Of a DNA stretch of 64,000 nt, positions 29,038 to 37,532 are shown piece after piece. A program made the translations under genes and the position numbers. Each line of letters opens with the position of its first letter. Position 1 is the first letter of the stretch. The notes beneath the pieces are model-generated. The model was given only the letters and a program-made list of their open reading frames with translations. It did not search any database and had not been told where the DNA came from. This stretch comes from Planctomycetaceae bacterium. Lineage in GTDB: Bacteria; Planctomycetota; Planctomycetia; Pirellulales; Pirellulaceae. Where the stretch lies: contig JAHEJI010000003.1 in the NCBI GenBank assembly GCA_024638965.1, forward strand, positions 1 to 64,000, read 5' to 3'.

Positions 29038-29112
29038 CAGTAGGCGAGTCTGTCCCAGACTCGCACCGGCCGAAACGGCGGTCTCTGTCCGTTTGGACAA
29101 ACGAACCTACTG
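29038..29112. repeat. Palindromic intergenic repeat (75 bases)
   Basis: Ends CAGTAGG/CCTACTG pair. Inside are a nine-base hairpin GCGAGTCTG-TCC-CAGACTCGC, a weaker ACCGGCCG/CGGCGGT stem and GTCC-GTTT-GGAC. The multi-hairpin layout is that of dispersed bacterial palindromic elements, and 'GAGTCTGTCCCAGACTC'-type words are common between planctomycete genes. It lies in the leader region of the peroxiredoxin-like gene. Confidence 0.6.
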
Positions 29113-29192
29113 TTTTTGCGGCGAATGTTGCTAACCCCTTTTTTCTATATTCGACAAGGTACAAAAAGAAATTCAGTCCCGGAAAGGATTTC

Positions 29193-29831
29193 ATGACACT
29201 CAAAGACAAATTGCAGAACATCGCCGCAGCCTCGGCCAAACAGATTCCTGCGGAAGCGCGGGCGATTATGAAACGGTCGACTCAGGCCGTCGCCGACTCA
29301 ATTCCAAATCGCATGATTCCAGGTGTGGGCGATCCGCTTCCTGCGTTTGAGTTGCCCGATACCAACGGCAAGCGGGTCAACTCGGTGGCACTTGCTCAGC
29401 AAGGTCCGTTTGTCTTGACATTTTTTCGCGGTAAGTGGTGACCGTATTGCAATGCAGAGCTGGCAGCTCTGAATGGAATTGTCGACAAATTGAGCGAAAA
29501 TGGAGTTAAGCTTTTTGCGGTTTCACCGCAAACATCAGATAACAACCGTGAGTTGGTGGAAAAGCACCGCTTGAAATTTGAGATTCTTCACGACTCGAAA
29601 AACGAATACGCCGCCAAGCTCGATTTAGTGCATGGTTTCGAACCGGACCTTAAGGAAGTTTATCTGCAACTGGGCGCTAATCTCGAAGAAGTGAATGGTG
29701 AATCTTCCTGGACTTTACCGATCCCGACGCGTGTGGTCGCCGGAAGCGAACATAAGATTCTTGCCATTCAATATGACGCCGACTACAAGCTGCGTCCTGA
29801 ACCAGAAGATGTTCTGTCCGTTTTGCCTTAA
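29193..29831 (+). CDS. Peroxiredoxin-like protein, probable selenoprotein (TGA = Sec83)
   Basis: The ORF track splits this into 28998-29441 and 29490-29831, but one frame runs from ATG 29193 (AAAGGA upstream) to the TAA ending at 29831 with a single TGA at 29439-29441. The 212-residue product is a thioredoxin-fold AhpC/TSA-like protein: 'IPGVGDPLPAFELPDTNGK', 'FVLTFFRGKW-U-PYCNAELAAL', 'LFAVSPQTSDNNRELVEKHRLKF', 'LPIPTRVVAG'. The TGA stands where the family has the first Cys of a CPYC redox motif (U83, C86), the classic position for selenocysteine. A SECIS-like hairpin follows 13 bases later. It would reduce peroxides or thiols. A nonsense mutation or sequencing error is the alternative, but homology continues perfectly after the TGA. 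Confidence 0.85.
29455..29471 (+). promoter_or_regulatory. SECIS-like hairpin in the peroxiredoxin gene
   Basis: CAGAGC-TGGCA-GCTCTG forms a perfect six-base stem with a five-base loop carrying GG. The loop begins 19 bases after the UGA, within the 16-37 base window usual for bacterial SECIS elements, and G lies in the first two loop positions. Folding was judged by eye. Confidence 0.7.
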
Positions 29832-29897
29832 CTCCCACGCAGGCGACTTTAGTTCAAAAGCGGATCGAGATACAGAAAAGTTTGCTCCGGCAATTGA

Positions 29898-31259
29898 CTA
29901 ACCCAGCGCCACCAGTTGCTGGCGAACGTTCTCCAATGCCTCTAGCGCGATCTCCAAATACTCGGGGCCGTCTTCCTGGAGTAATTGTTCGAAGTGAGTT
30001 TCAGGATCGTCCAGCCAACGGTTGTATGCCGCCGTAAACAAACCCACAAATTCATAGTCGCAAGCTTGCAGAGCGCGAACAAATCCGCGATTGGCGAGCG
30101 GCATGACTTGTTCGGGGACTGAGTCGAGTGACCCAAGCGCAAACACTCCGGCAAAGATGACAAACCTGGCATTACTATCCAGCATCTTCACGGCCACGTT
30201 GACCGTCGACTCATCCAGTTTTCCTGATCTTGTCAGCGAACACATCGCCTTCGCTCGGATTTCGTCATCGCGATCCTGGACCAACAAACGAAGTTCCTCA
30301 GCCATCGGTTCGTCGACGATTTTCATCCGCTCAGTTGCGGCAATCGAATGAAGGACGATTGCGCGATTGCCAGACTGTAGTTTCTCTAATAACAGTGCTT
30401 CTCGCTGATGATCCCGTTGATCTTCGAAATCCAACTGGCGAATTGCAACCACTTGTTGCGACGCTGATTTGCTCGACGCCAACTGTAGCCAATCGTCCTG
30501 TGATTGACCCAGCTTTAATGGATTGGGGGCCATCGGTTGAATGAACGAGTCGTTGGTCTTGATTAAATATTTAAGCGATTTACGCATCGGATTTTTGACT
30601 TCGCTTGGCAGTTCATTGGCCCACTCGGGATCTTTCTCGCCGCGGGCCCAAGCTGCGATCGAACTCGCATAGGCCAGTGAGTGGCTGTCGAGAAACGGTC
30701 GAGGAAAAATCCCCCACTGCGTTGAATCCCAAAACGAACCGCTATTGTTGACAAAACCAATATTGCTTTGGAGCATTCCCAGTCCCGTACTGACGACCGC
30801 TAGATCGACGATTTCAGGAAAGTGTGCATAGCCGAACTTATGTTGATACAACAAATCACAAACGACCTGATTAATCAAGGTTGCCGTTGTGAGCAGTGGC
30901 TCTTGTTTCATCTCTGTATTGAGAGTAATCAATCGCTCATCAACATCGTAACTGCCTGGCAGACCGCCAAGACCCTCACATGATCCGCCGCCTCAGCCGC
31001 CTCCGCCGCATTTCTCGAGCTGTTCAGGGACGACGGTCAATCGGAGACCGTTGACGTCATGATCAAGGTGCTCGCCGACGAAACCGATCATCTGGTCCAG
31101 GGTTAGTTTGGATTCATATAAGCCGAACAACGATTTCATGCTCAGCACGGGGAGCTTGAACCGATCGAAACCGATGCATTCGGCGATCTGTTGCAAATGA
31201 AACTCGACTCTCGCTTTGTCGTTGTCGGGCAAGTTGGGTTCTGATCTAAAAAATGCCAT
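29898..31259 (-). CDS. Probable novel selenoprotein: C-GGGG-U-GGGS-C linker with HEAT-like C-terminus
   Basis: The track lists 30993-31259 (88 residues) and 29898-30932 (344 residues, TTG start). They are in the same frame, separated only by TGA 30993-30995, and the bases between are open. Read through, the protein has 453 residues. An N-terminal part ('LPDNDKARVEFHLQQIAECIGFDRF...') is followed by the linker 'EKCGGGG-U-GGGSCEGLGG', with C84, U89 and C94. Next is a helical region ('PEIVDLAVVSTGLGMLQSN', 'DSHSLAYASSIAAWARGE') and HEAT-like helical repeats (about 270-430). There is no signal peptide. The downstream ORF alone lacks a good start, which argues for read-through. The enzyme activity is unknown; a redox or metal site in the Gly/Cys linker is likely. 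Alternative: a recently broken gene. Confidence 0.75.
30955..30971 (-). promoter_or_regulatory. SECIS-like hairpin with fdhF-type GGUCU loop
   Basis: On the minus strand CTTGGC-GGTCT-GCCAGG forms a six-base stem (one G-U pair) with loop GGUCU. The loop starts 27 bases after the UGA. E. coli fdhF SECIS has the same GGUCU in its apical loop, where G and U contact SelB. Position and loop make this the stronger of the two SECIS candidates. Confidence 0.75.
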
Positions 31260-31470
31260 GGACCATCAATGGATGTACGGAGTGACTGAATGGGTGCAGC
31301 ATACAAGAATTGGCTGTGCAAAACAGCGCCGAGTTTGCCGAATCCTCGAATACAGGATCTGCCGGAGGGATAGGGAAGGCTGATCGTGCAATTTCTGGAT
31401 CAGGCGACCGCTGGATTTACCGAAATAATCAACTAACATTTTGAGTGGATTACGAAGCTGGAGCTCCATC

Positions 31471-32262
31471 ATGACGAAAACGACATCGATTCTGAGCCTG
31501 ATCATCTTGTCTTTCGTTTCATTGGCGCCTGCGGGTTTGGTCCTTCAGGACAGCAAATCCAAGAAAGCCAAAAACCAGGTCGCCGAGCAGACAGATGGCG
31601 ACAAAATGACTCAGGCAAAACCCGATCCCCCAGCCTGGGGCGGATTGACCGTTTACCGCTTGGGGACGGAAGTTTCCAAGGCGTCTCATGTCGTAATTCT
31701 GATGCATGGGTTGGGAGGGACCGGGAAAGATCTGGTGCCATTAGGCCAAGTCCTCACCGTCAGCGACAGCACCTGTATCATTTTTCCAGAAGCACCAATG
31801 GGTTTGGCACGCGGGGGACGAGCGTGGGTGAGACAGCCAGCAGACATTCAAACATCGCGAGACAAAGTCGTCGCGCTGCTTACCTACATCAAACAAAAAA
31901 ACCCTAAGGCTGAAATCATTTTAGGTGGATTCTCCCAAGGCGCAACTTTGGCCAGTATGTTTTTGGAACAGGATTCGCAACTGGTAAACGCCCTAATCCT
32001 TTTGTCACCGTCCGGACATTTACCCGCCGAATTAACCGGTGCAGCGAAGGACAAACCGTTGGTTTTTCTTGCCCATGGCCGTAACGATGCGGTGTTGCCA
32101 TTTAAGGGGAGTGACACACTTCAAAAAAAGCTCGTCGAGCATGAATTTGAAGTCGATTGGTTGCCGTTTGAAGGAGGGCACACGATTCCACAAAATGTCG
32201 CGATTGGAATCAATCAGTTCTTGGTGCGTCTCCAAGGCAATGAAGTTGCCAACGACAAGTAA
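31471..32262 (+). CDS. Exported carboxylesterase/phospholipase, alpha/beta hydrolase
   Basis: 263 residues. ATG 31471 follows GGAG by seven bases and starts a signal peptide ('MTKTTSILSLIILSFVSLAPAGLVL'). The hydrolase is of the YpfH/carboxylesterase 2 group. The oxyanion-hole region is 'ILMHGLGGTGKD', the nucleophile lies in 'LGGFSQGATLA' (GFSQG), the catalytic Asp in 'HGRNDAVLP' and the His in 'EGGHTIP'. It probably cleaves short-chain esters in the periplasm. A Lys/Gln-rich linker (about 27-50) precedes the domain. The gene is divergent from the selenoprotein gene. Confidence 0.9.
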   Translation: MTKTTSILSLIILSFVSLAPAGLVLQDSKSKKAKNQVAEQTDGDKMTQAKPDPPAWGGLTVYRLGTEVSKASHVVILMHGLGGTGKDLVPLGQVLTVSDSTCIIFPEAPMGLARGGRAWVRQPADIQTSRDKVVALLTYIKQKNPKAEIILGGFSQGATLASMFLEQDSQLVNALILLSPSGHLPAELTGAAKDKPLVFLAHGRNDAVLPFKGSDTLQKKLVEHEFEVDWLPFEGGHTIPQNVAIGINQFLVRLQGNEVANDK

Positions 32263-32540
32263 TCACCGAGATCTGCAGCCAGCAAAGGAACGAATACCGC
32301 CGGGGCAGGTCTCCCGATCCAAACCACTTTGACAACCGCTTGCAGAATGCAGAACAAGGATTTGAGAATGCGGTTTGGACTTTGACAACGTTAAATACCA
32401 AAAACGATTACCTCAATTTCGAACCCGTTGACGCTTTCATGTTTCCGTCCTCTTCATTCTTCATTCAAAACCTTACTCACGCATCTCTGCGGACGGCATG
32501 ACGGAGCCCGCGTTGGGCGCATCTTCGAACTGCAACGGCT

Positions 32541-33341
32541 TTATTTCCGTTTGCCTTTTCCTCTGGCGGACTTGTCATCCTTCGACTTGCTGAAATCAAA
32601 CGCGTCACCCAACATCTCTTTGACTTCGGCTTTCTGATTTGGCTTCAACTTTGAGAGCAAACGATCTCGCGCCTTCTCGCGAAGTTTGGCAATTTCTCTG
32701 GCCAAGTCTTCTTCGATTTCCTGTTCTTCTTGTCGAAGCTCAGCTGTCTGACGATCTGTGATGTCCAGTTCCGTTTTGAGCGGGTCACTGGTAAGAATGT
32801 CGACGAGACTGCGACGGCGTAATTGTGATTGCATGCGAATCTGTCTTAGTCGAGTCACCTGATGAGGTAGCAATACCGAATTCAGGTCGTTTTGCGATTG
32901 TTCACTCATTGCCCGAATTCGACTTGTCAGGTTTCCGGTGTCCCTAAAATCCAAACCTCGTATTTGGTCCGCCATGCGGTTTTGAATCTCTGAGTTCAGA
33001 CGTTTTAGTTCTTCGTATTGGTCATCCACCATTTCAAGATCGGCGCGAATGTTCTTGTCAGACAGCAATCCAAGCGTACTTGTTTCGGTGTTGTATTGAT
33101 TAGCGGTTGATCCGATTGGCTGATTAAGCGCGATGTCGTTGAGCATCGGGATCATGGCCCTTAATTCTGCACTGCCATTAGGCCCGTAAGCGGTTCTTTT
33201 CGCGCCCCGCATGAACTGATCGTATTCCGCTCGCGATTGGAAAATCCCAACCGGCCCGGCATCCTCTTCTTTTTGCCCTAAGGCCAAGGTTGCAGGTACA
33301 AGGACTAACATTGCCCATGATGATATTTGTTTTAGCCTCAT
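32541..33341 (-). CDS. Secreted helical protein, Spy/CpxP-like (tentative)
   Basis: 266 residues. ATG 33341 has GGGAGAGGAC upstream and begins a signal peptide ('MRLKQISSWAMLVLVPATLALG'). The rest is mostly charged helix. Repeated 'L(L)LPHQVTRLRQIRMQ' and 'LKPNQKAEVKEMLGD' units resemble the LTPEQ-type repeats of periplasmic Spy/CpxP-like proteins that planctomycetes carry in many versions. It ends in a Lys-rich tail. A chaperone-like role is a guess from this resemblance. Confidence 0.6.
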   Translation of the reverse strand: MRLKQISSWAMLVLVPATLALGQKEEDAGPVGIFQSRAEYDQFMRGAKRTAYGPNGSAELRAMIPMLNDIALNQPIGSTANQYNTETSTLGLLSDKNIRADLEMVDDQYEELKRLNSEIQNRMADQIRGLDFRDTGNLTSRIRAMSEQSQNDLNSVLLPHQVTRLRQIRMQSQLRRRSLVDILTSDPLKTELDITDRQTAELRQEEQEIEEDLAREIAKLREKARDRLLSKLKPNQKAEVKEMLGDAFDFSKSKDDKSARGKGKRK

Positions 33342-33792
33342 GTCCTCTCCCAAAGTAGACGGACTGCTTATGATCTCTCGTGGCGTTTGACGTTCGCAAT
33401 TTTCAGGGCGCGAGAATCCAAACCTCGATGCGTTGTTGACGACGGTGTCCTGCCAAATTATCGCCAGAATTGAATACGAGATCTACCAATACAGCGTTGA
33501 TTATTGTAATCGAAGGTCACTTTTCAGGGCCATGATGTATTTCGGAACTGAAGGAAACGAGAATTTTCGTCAGCTCTGCTCTTCAAATGCGTCTTTGACG
33601 ATAAGTGAATTATTTGAAAGACACCGCAGTAGGCTGTGGTGGATGCAACTCGAGGGTGCTGTTCAAATATCCAGCAGCAACTCCGCTTGTAATTTGTGAC
33701 GATTGTTGTTGGAACTTCTTTTGTATCCTGTTACAATTTGGTGGACTCGTCGCCGTTTGTTTCGGCGACGACAATAAGGAGGTCAGGAATCG
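33342..33792. other. Divergent intergenic region
   Basis: About 450 bases between the Spy-like gene (minus) and the small plus-strand gene. The right half carries the promoter and hairpin listed separately; the left half shows nothing recognisable. Confidence 0.5.
33709..33770 (+). promoter_or_regulatory. Promoter-like pair and leader hairpin before 33793
   Basis: TTGGAA (33709) and TACAAT (33732) are separated by 17 bases, a good sigma70-type pair. Eleven bases further on, a perfect eight-base hairpin CGTCGCCG-TTTGTTT-CGGCGACG (33748-33770) would sit near the start of the transcript. GGAGG then precedes ATG 33793. The hairpin could stabilise or regulate the leader. Confidence 0.5.
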
Positions 33793-34116
33793 ATGATCGA
33801 AGTCGGATCTCGAGTCATTTATCGAAAAACGAAACACAGCCGCAAACCGGGTCCGCGGGCGGGTGCGATCTCTCCATCAAAACATGGAGACTCTTACGGC
33901 TATTTCGTGGACAAGTATTGGGTGGTCGTCGAGCGGAAAGCACCGAATAAATTTGTCGTGCTGACTCGGCGCGGTAAGCGGTTAACGCTAGATGCCGACG
34001 ATCCTAATCTCAGACCTGCCAATCTCTTGGACCGATTGTTGCACGGCAAGCGTTTTCCGAGAATCAAAGCGGGCTGCAACGATTCTAGCCCGGAAAAAGA
34101 AGCTCTTCTTCAATGA
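33793..34116 (+). CDS. Small basic protein, conserved-looking, unknown function
   Basis: 107 residues with a strong ribosome site (GGAGG). It is rich in Lys/Arg and beta-forming segments: 'IEVGSRVIYRKTKHSRKPGPRA', 'YFVDKYWVVVERKAPNKFVVLTRRGKRLTLD'. The pattern suggests a small SH3-like or KOW-like nucleic-acid-binding barrel, but I cannot name a family. No signal peptide; likely cytoplasmic. The well-formed promoter and leader hairpin argue that it is a real, well-expressed gene. Confidence 0.65.
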   Translation: MIEVGSRVIYRKTKHSRKPGPRAGAISPSKHGDSYGYFVDKYWVVVERKAPNKFVVLTRRGKRLTLDADDPNLRPANLLDRLLHGKRFPRIKAGCNDSSPEKEALLQ

Positions 34117-34676
34117 GAAATCGCAGCTCCAAATCCGGATCATAGATACCGCGAATGCGCGCGACCGAAATATCACATCGAATCAACTCCCGAGAGCTCA
34201 CAAGCATATTGCAGTACTCGGATCGATCAATAAAGCGGACGTTTTTATCAGTTCGCAACCCGGCTCGATAGCTCGATGTACTGACAAGTTCGCGACTCGA
34301 AGAAACTGACATAGTCACTTTCAATTGGCGATGGTTGGTAAATTGCCAGAAATCCATAAGGCCGGCAAACGGGTGTTCACGGGCAATGGATCTTGTGCCG
34401 TAACATAGATGTTGGACCAGCGATCGTCAACAATTTTGGGCGATATTAATTCTGCAATTCGATTCACCGAAGCTAACCATAAGTTATCCCCCAAATTCGC
34501 GACAACCCCTTGGAACTTCGCTATCTTCGCCAGTCTTATTTTGCGGAAAACCGGTCCAAGACATGGATTTGCCAAATCGACATGTGGATCGTTTTTGGAA
34601 CCCGTCAACATTCTATCTGCCTCAATTCCAAACTGCTCTCGGACGCTGTGCGAGGCGGCATGCTCTGGCTTTCGCC
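34085..34676 (-). pseudogene. Possible frameshifted gene of unknown family
   Basis: Two minus-strand frames appear to join. 34321-34611 (open further upstream to about 34676, 'LVYHRRKPEHAASHSVREQF') ends at 'LPALWISGNLP', while 34085-34357 reads 'MDFWQFTNHRQLKVTMSVSSSRE...DPDLELRFLIEEELLF'. They overlap where a one-base slip would give a continuous protein of about 190 residues. No family is recognised and codon evidence was judged by eye only. The alternative is two chance ORFs. Confidence 0.3.
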
Positions 34677-34772
34677 GATGATAAACCAGGCTTCACAAGA
34701 TGTTATCGTTTTGTGATATTTCGTTTAACAATTGGTTAAGCCCCGCACCTGGTTTTCAGCACTAACTCGAAC

Positions 34773-35768
34773 TCATTTTTCAATAGAAAACCTTAATCTA
34801 CGCATCTGTCCGTCTGCGCCGCCAGCCACCAGGCTTCCATCGGACGGGTGAACGGCAATCGCGTAGGCCCAACCTTTGATACCCGGTTGCTCTTGCATCA
34901 CTTTCACCTTATTGGCATCGACCACACGAACGTGCCCATCCACACAAGCCGCCGCGATCAGTGTCTCGTTGAGCCAGGCGATGTTTAAGGGTTCGGATTG
35001 CAGTCGGACGTAACGCACCATCCGGCCAATGGTCGGTTGCCAGAATCGAATGGTACGGTCACCCGCCGCCGATGCGACCATCCGCAAACCGCCCTCGGAG
35101 GGACGCAAGGCGAGGGCATGAACGGGCTTAGTGTGTTGATTCAGGCTGCGAACAAGCTCGCCCGACTCAATGTTCCAAACGCGCACTGATTGATCATTTC
35201 CGGCACTGACCAACGTCTTTCCATCCTTCAAAAGACGTAGGGTTGTGACACCGCGCGAATGCCCGCTGTAGGTGCGCAAGACCTTTTTTTTGTGCACGTC
35301 CCAAAGCTTGATTTCACAATCCAGACTTGATGAAAGCAATTTGGAATTATCGCGCCAGACGAGCGACAATACCGAATCTTCGTGTTCGCTTAACGTGATT
35401 AATGATTTTGCCTCTGGCCAGGAAAAGATTTCGACGATTCCTTCTTCCGACGGGTTCCCGCCGCCAATTGCCAATTGCTTTCCGTCGGGTGAAACGGCCA
35501 GGCAGTGCAGATTGGCGGCCGCGGCCTTGATTGTTTTTTGCTTTGTGAGTTCTGGGTAGCTGAGGATATGAAGTCCGGCCTGGCTGGTAGCAACAACGTA
35601 TTTTCCGTCAGGGCTAAACGCCACCGCAGTAATCGGCGGGTCGCTGGCAAACGCACCCGAGGCCAACAAACTGCAGGCCAGCAAGGTCCGAGCGAAGACG
35701 ACACGGTCACATCGTTTTGCAAATTTCAAATTGTGTTCTTTCGATTTACTAGAAATACCAATGCACAC
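34773..35768 (-). CDS. Exported WD40-repeat protein
   Basis: 331 residues, seven-bladed beta-propeller predicted. A hydrophobic segment 'VVFARTLLACSLLASGAFA' near residues 23-41 looks like a signal peptide. WD-type repeats follow, for example 'ITAVAFSPDGKYVVATS', 'LLSSSLDCEIKLWDV', 'TLVSAGNDQSVRVWNI' and 'MVASAAGDRTIRFWQ'. The GTG at 35768 is the track start; a TTG about 13 codons later would give a more normal signal peptide. Such proteins act as protein-interaction platforms; the partner is unknown. Confidence 0.8.
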   Translation of the reverse strand: MCIGISSKSKEHNLKFAKRCDRVVFARTLLACSLLASGAFASDPPITAVAFSPDGKYVVATSQAGLHILSYPELTKQKTIKAAAANLHCLAVSPDGKQLAIGGGNPSEEGIVEIFSWPEAKSLITLSEHEDSVLSLVWRDNSKLLSSSLDCEIKLWDVHKKKVLRTYSGHSRGVTTLRLLKDGKTLVSAGNDQSVRVWNIESGELVRSLNQHTKPVHALALRPSEGGLRMVASAAGDRTIRFWQPTIGRMVRYVRLQSEPLNIAWLNETLIAAACVDGHVRVVDANKVKVMQEQPGIKGWAYAIAVHPSDGSLVAGGADGQMRRLRFSIEK

Positions 35769-35996
35769 CTAAAGACACGAATTCCATGCTTGTTATCAGA
35801 GTTTCATTAGTCTACCGAGGATCCGTGTAATTGTCTGGTACGTTGAGAAAATCCGTGACATCCGTGGTTTCAAACTGGCGCTTTAGTATTAGACTGTCAA
35901 AAGCAACCTACCGCTCTTGCTGCAAATGAGTTACATGCATCTGCACGTCAGGTTTGGGAAGTTGATATCCGCAAAAAAAATTCAGGCAGGTCGATA

Positions 35997-37049
35997 ATGA
36001 TGAATAAAGGTAATTCAATAGCGGCAGAATTACTTGCGGTGAGCGCTTCTGCCTACGCCGCATGTGCAAGCGATTGTTTTCTTGAAAAGCATCCGGACGT
36101 AAAAATTCAATTTGGCGAGTCCGCGTTTGTTCACTGGAAAGATCATTTTTGCCAACGCATTCGTGAACTATCTGCCGCAATGAACGAAAAACAACCTGCG
36201 TTGTTCTTGTCTCGAGTCCGTTGGTCTCGAGCTGCATTTCTCGCTCGGGAGGTTCCCGAGAATCTGCTTCGCGAAAGCCTGGTTTGTCTGGCCGAAGTGC
36301 TGGAGGAAGAATTACCAGAGGTCTGTTGCAAGGCTCCAACCGAGTACATCACAGCAGCTGTGAAATCATTCGAATTGTTAGAAGACAAGGCCGCCGAACT
36401 CGACACAAATGATCCCATTTCCAAACTGGCGATGCAATATTTGCTGCAAATCCTTGAGGGGAACAGCGCAGGTGCGATCGAGCTGATTATCGATGCGCAT
36501 GACAAGGGAATGTCATTCGAAAACACATATCAGGTGTTGATAACAGCGCAACGTGAGATCGGCAGGATGTGGCACGAGGCCGAGGTCAATATTGCCGAGG
36601 AACATATTGTTACCTCGACAACTGAACGCACCATGGCCGTATTAAGCTACAAGGGCCAAAGGCAAACTTCAAACGGCTTAACGGTGGTTGCCGCGGCCGT
36701 TGCAGGTAACGCACATGATATCGGAGTCCGTGTCGTGTCCGACTTTTTCGAACTCGCAGGTTGGCGAGTTGTTTGCCTTGGTGCCGATTTACCGGCAATC
36801 GACATTGCTCAGGCCGTCAATTACTTCGACGCCTCGCTCCTCCTGTTGTCGGCCGCCCTCAGCACGCAACTAAAGGCGGTTCGCCAAACCGTGCAAGCCG
36901 TGCGTCAATCGGACACAAAATGCAAAATCATGGTTGGTGGTTCTGCGCTACAAGACGCTCCGGATATTTGGCGACAATTGGGAGCTGATGCTTTTGCGTC
37001 CACTCCCTCCGACGCCGTGCTGACCGGTTTAGGTTTGATCGAGAATTGA
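35997..37049 (+). CDS. B12-binding protein with CarH-type photoreceptor signature, no HTH
   Basis: 350 residues, cytoplasmic. The N-terminal ~135 residues are helical and unfamiliar. Residues about 140-220 form the four-helix cobalamin cap with W192 and E202-H203, exactly the W-x9-EH motif of CarH/LitR light sensors ('MWHEAEVNIAEEH'). Residues about 228-345 are the Rossmann B12 domain, with 'GNAHDIGVRVVSDFFELAGW'; H240 is the likely lower cobalt ligand, while the usual first acid of D/E-x-H-x-x-G is Asn. CarH normally has an N-terminal MerR HTH, absent here. It could sense light or B12 through another partner. It is the gene before the megasynthase, 480 bases upstream and on the same strand. 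Alternative: a corrinoid protein for methyl transfer. Confidence 0.8.
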   Translation: MMNKGNSIAAELLAVSASAYAACASDCFLEKHPDVKIQFGESAFVHWKDHFCQRIRELSAAMNEKQPALFLSRVRWSRAAFLAREVPENLLRESLVCLAEVLEEELPEVCCKAPTEYITAAVKSFELLEDKAAELDTNDPISKLAMQYLLQILEGNSAGAIELIIDAHDKGMSFENTYQVLITAQREIGRMWHEAEVNIAEEHIVTSTTERTMAVLSYKGQRQTSNGLTVVAAAVAGNAHDIGVRVVSDFFELAGWRVVCLGADLPAIDIAQAVNYFDASLLLLSAALSTQLKAVRQTVQAVRQSDTKCKIMVGGSALQDAPDIWRQLGADAFASTPSDAVLTGLGLIEN

Positions 37050-37056
37050 GCCTCAA

Positions 37057-37097
37057 GTAGTCGCCCATTCGTAGTCGCCCATTCGTAGTCGCCCTTC
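37057..37097 (+). repeat. Three tandem 14-base repeats
   Basis: GTAGTCGCCCATTC occurs twice in full and a third time as GTAGTCGCCC-TTC, just after the stop of the B12-binding gene. It is short and non-coding; probably replication slippage, though spaced direct repeats can also be binding sites. Confidence 0.6.
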
Positions 37098-37532
37098 TGG
37101 ATTGAGTTTGTTTGAGCGTTGTGGCGTTTTTGAGTTCTCGGGGAGGAAGCACCAGAGTATGTCGCTCCTCTTACAGGGAAAACTGGTGAATTGTCAAAGA
37201 TGCCTTCGCGGCCGATGCCCGCGCTCCCCGAATTGTCAACGTGATTGATACAGCCCGTATGACGACTGGTTTGCTCCCCCAAAATCAAGGGATTGGTCAT
37301 TGTGAATTCGGGATCGCGTTGGTAGGCTATTGGCTTCCCGCACGGTCATGCTGTGTTTATTCCCGACGGAGCGCTAAACTATTTTTCACGCGCGTTGAGA
37401 CGGCTAAATCTTTGCAAATCAAGATACGACGCCTGTGCAGTTCTCATTCGCAATTGTGGTTGAACTCAATTGGACGTTTTGACTCCGAGAAAACGAAGAT
37501 TTTAGACGTTCGCCAAACGGGAACCGAATCAG
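37098..37532. other. Leader region of the megasynthase gene
   Basis: About 435 bases with no supportable gene and no recognised cobalamin riboswitch. It presumably holds the promoter or leader of the megasynthase. I see no clear operator. Confidence 0.45.

Noticed and set aside
37057-37097. CRISPR array
   Set aside because: Units are contiguous 14-mers without spacers and there are no cas genes.
37098-37532. Cobalamin riboswitch upstream of the megasynthase, prompted by the B12-binding neighbour
   Set aside because: I could not find the conserved B12-box or its pairing partners.
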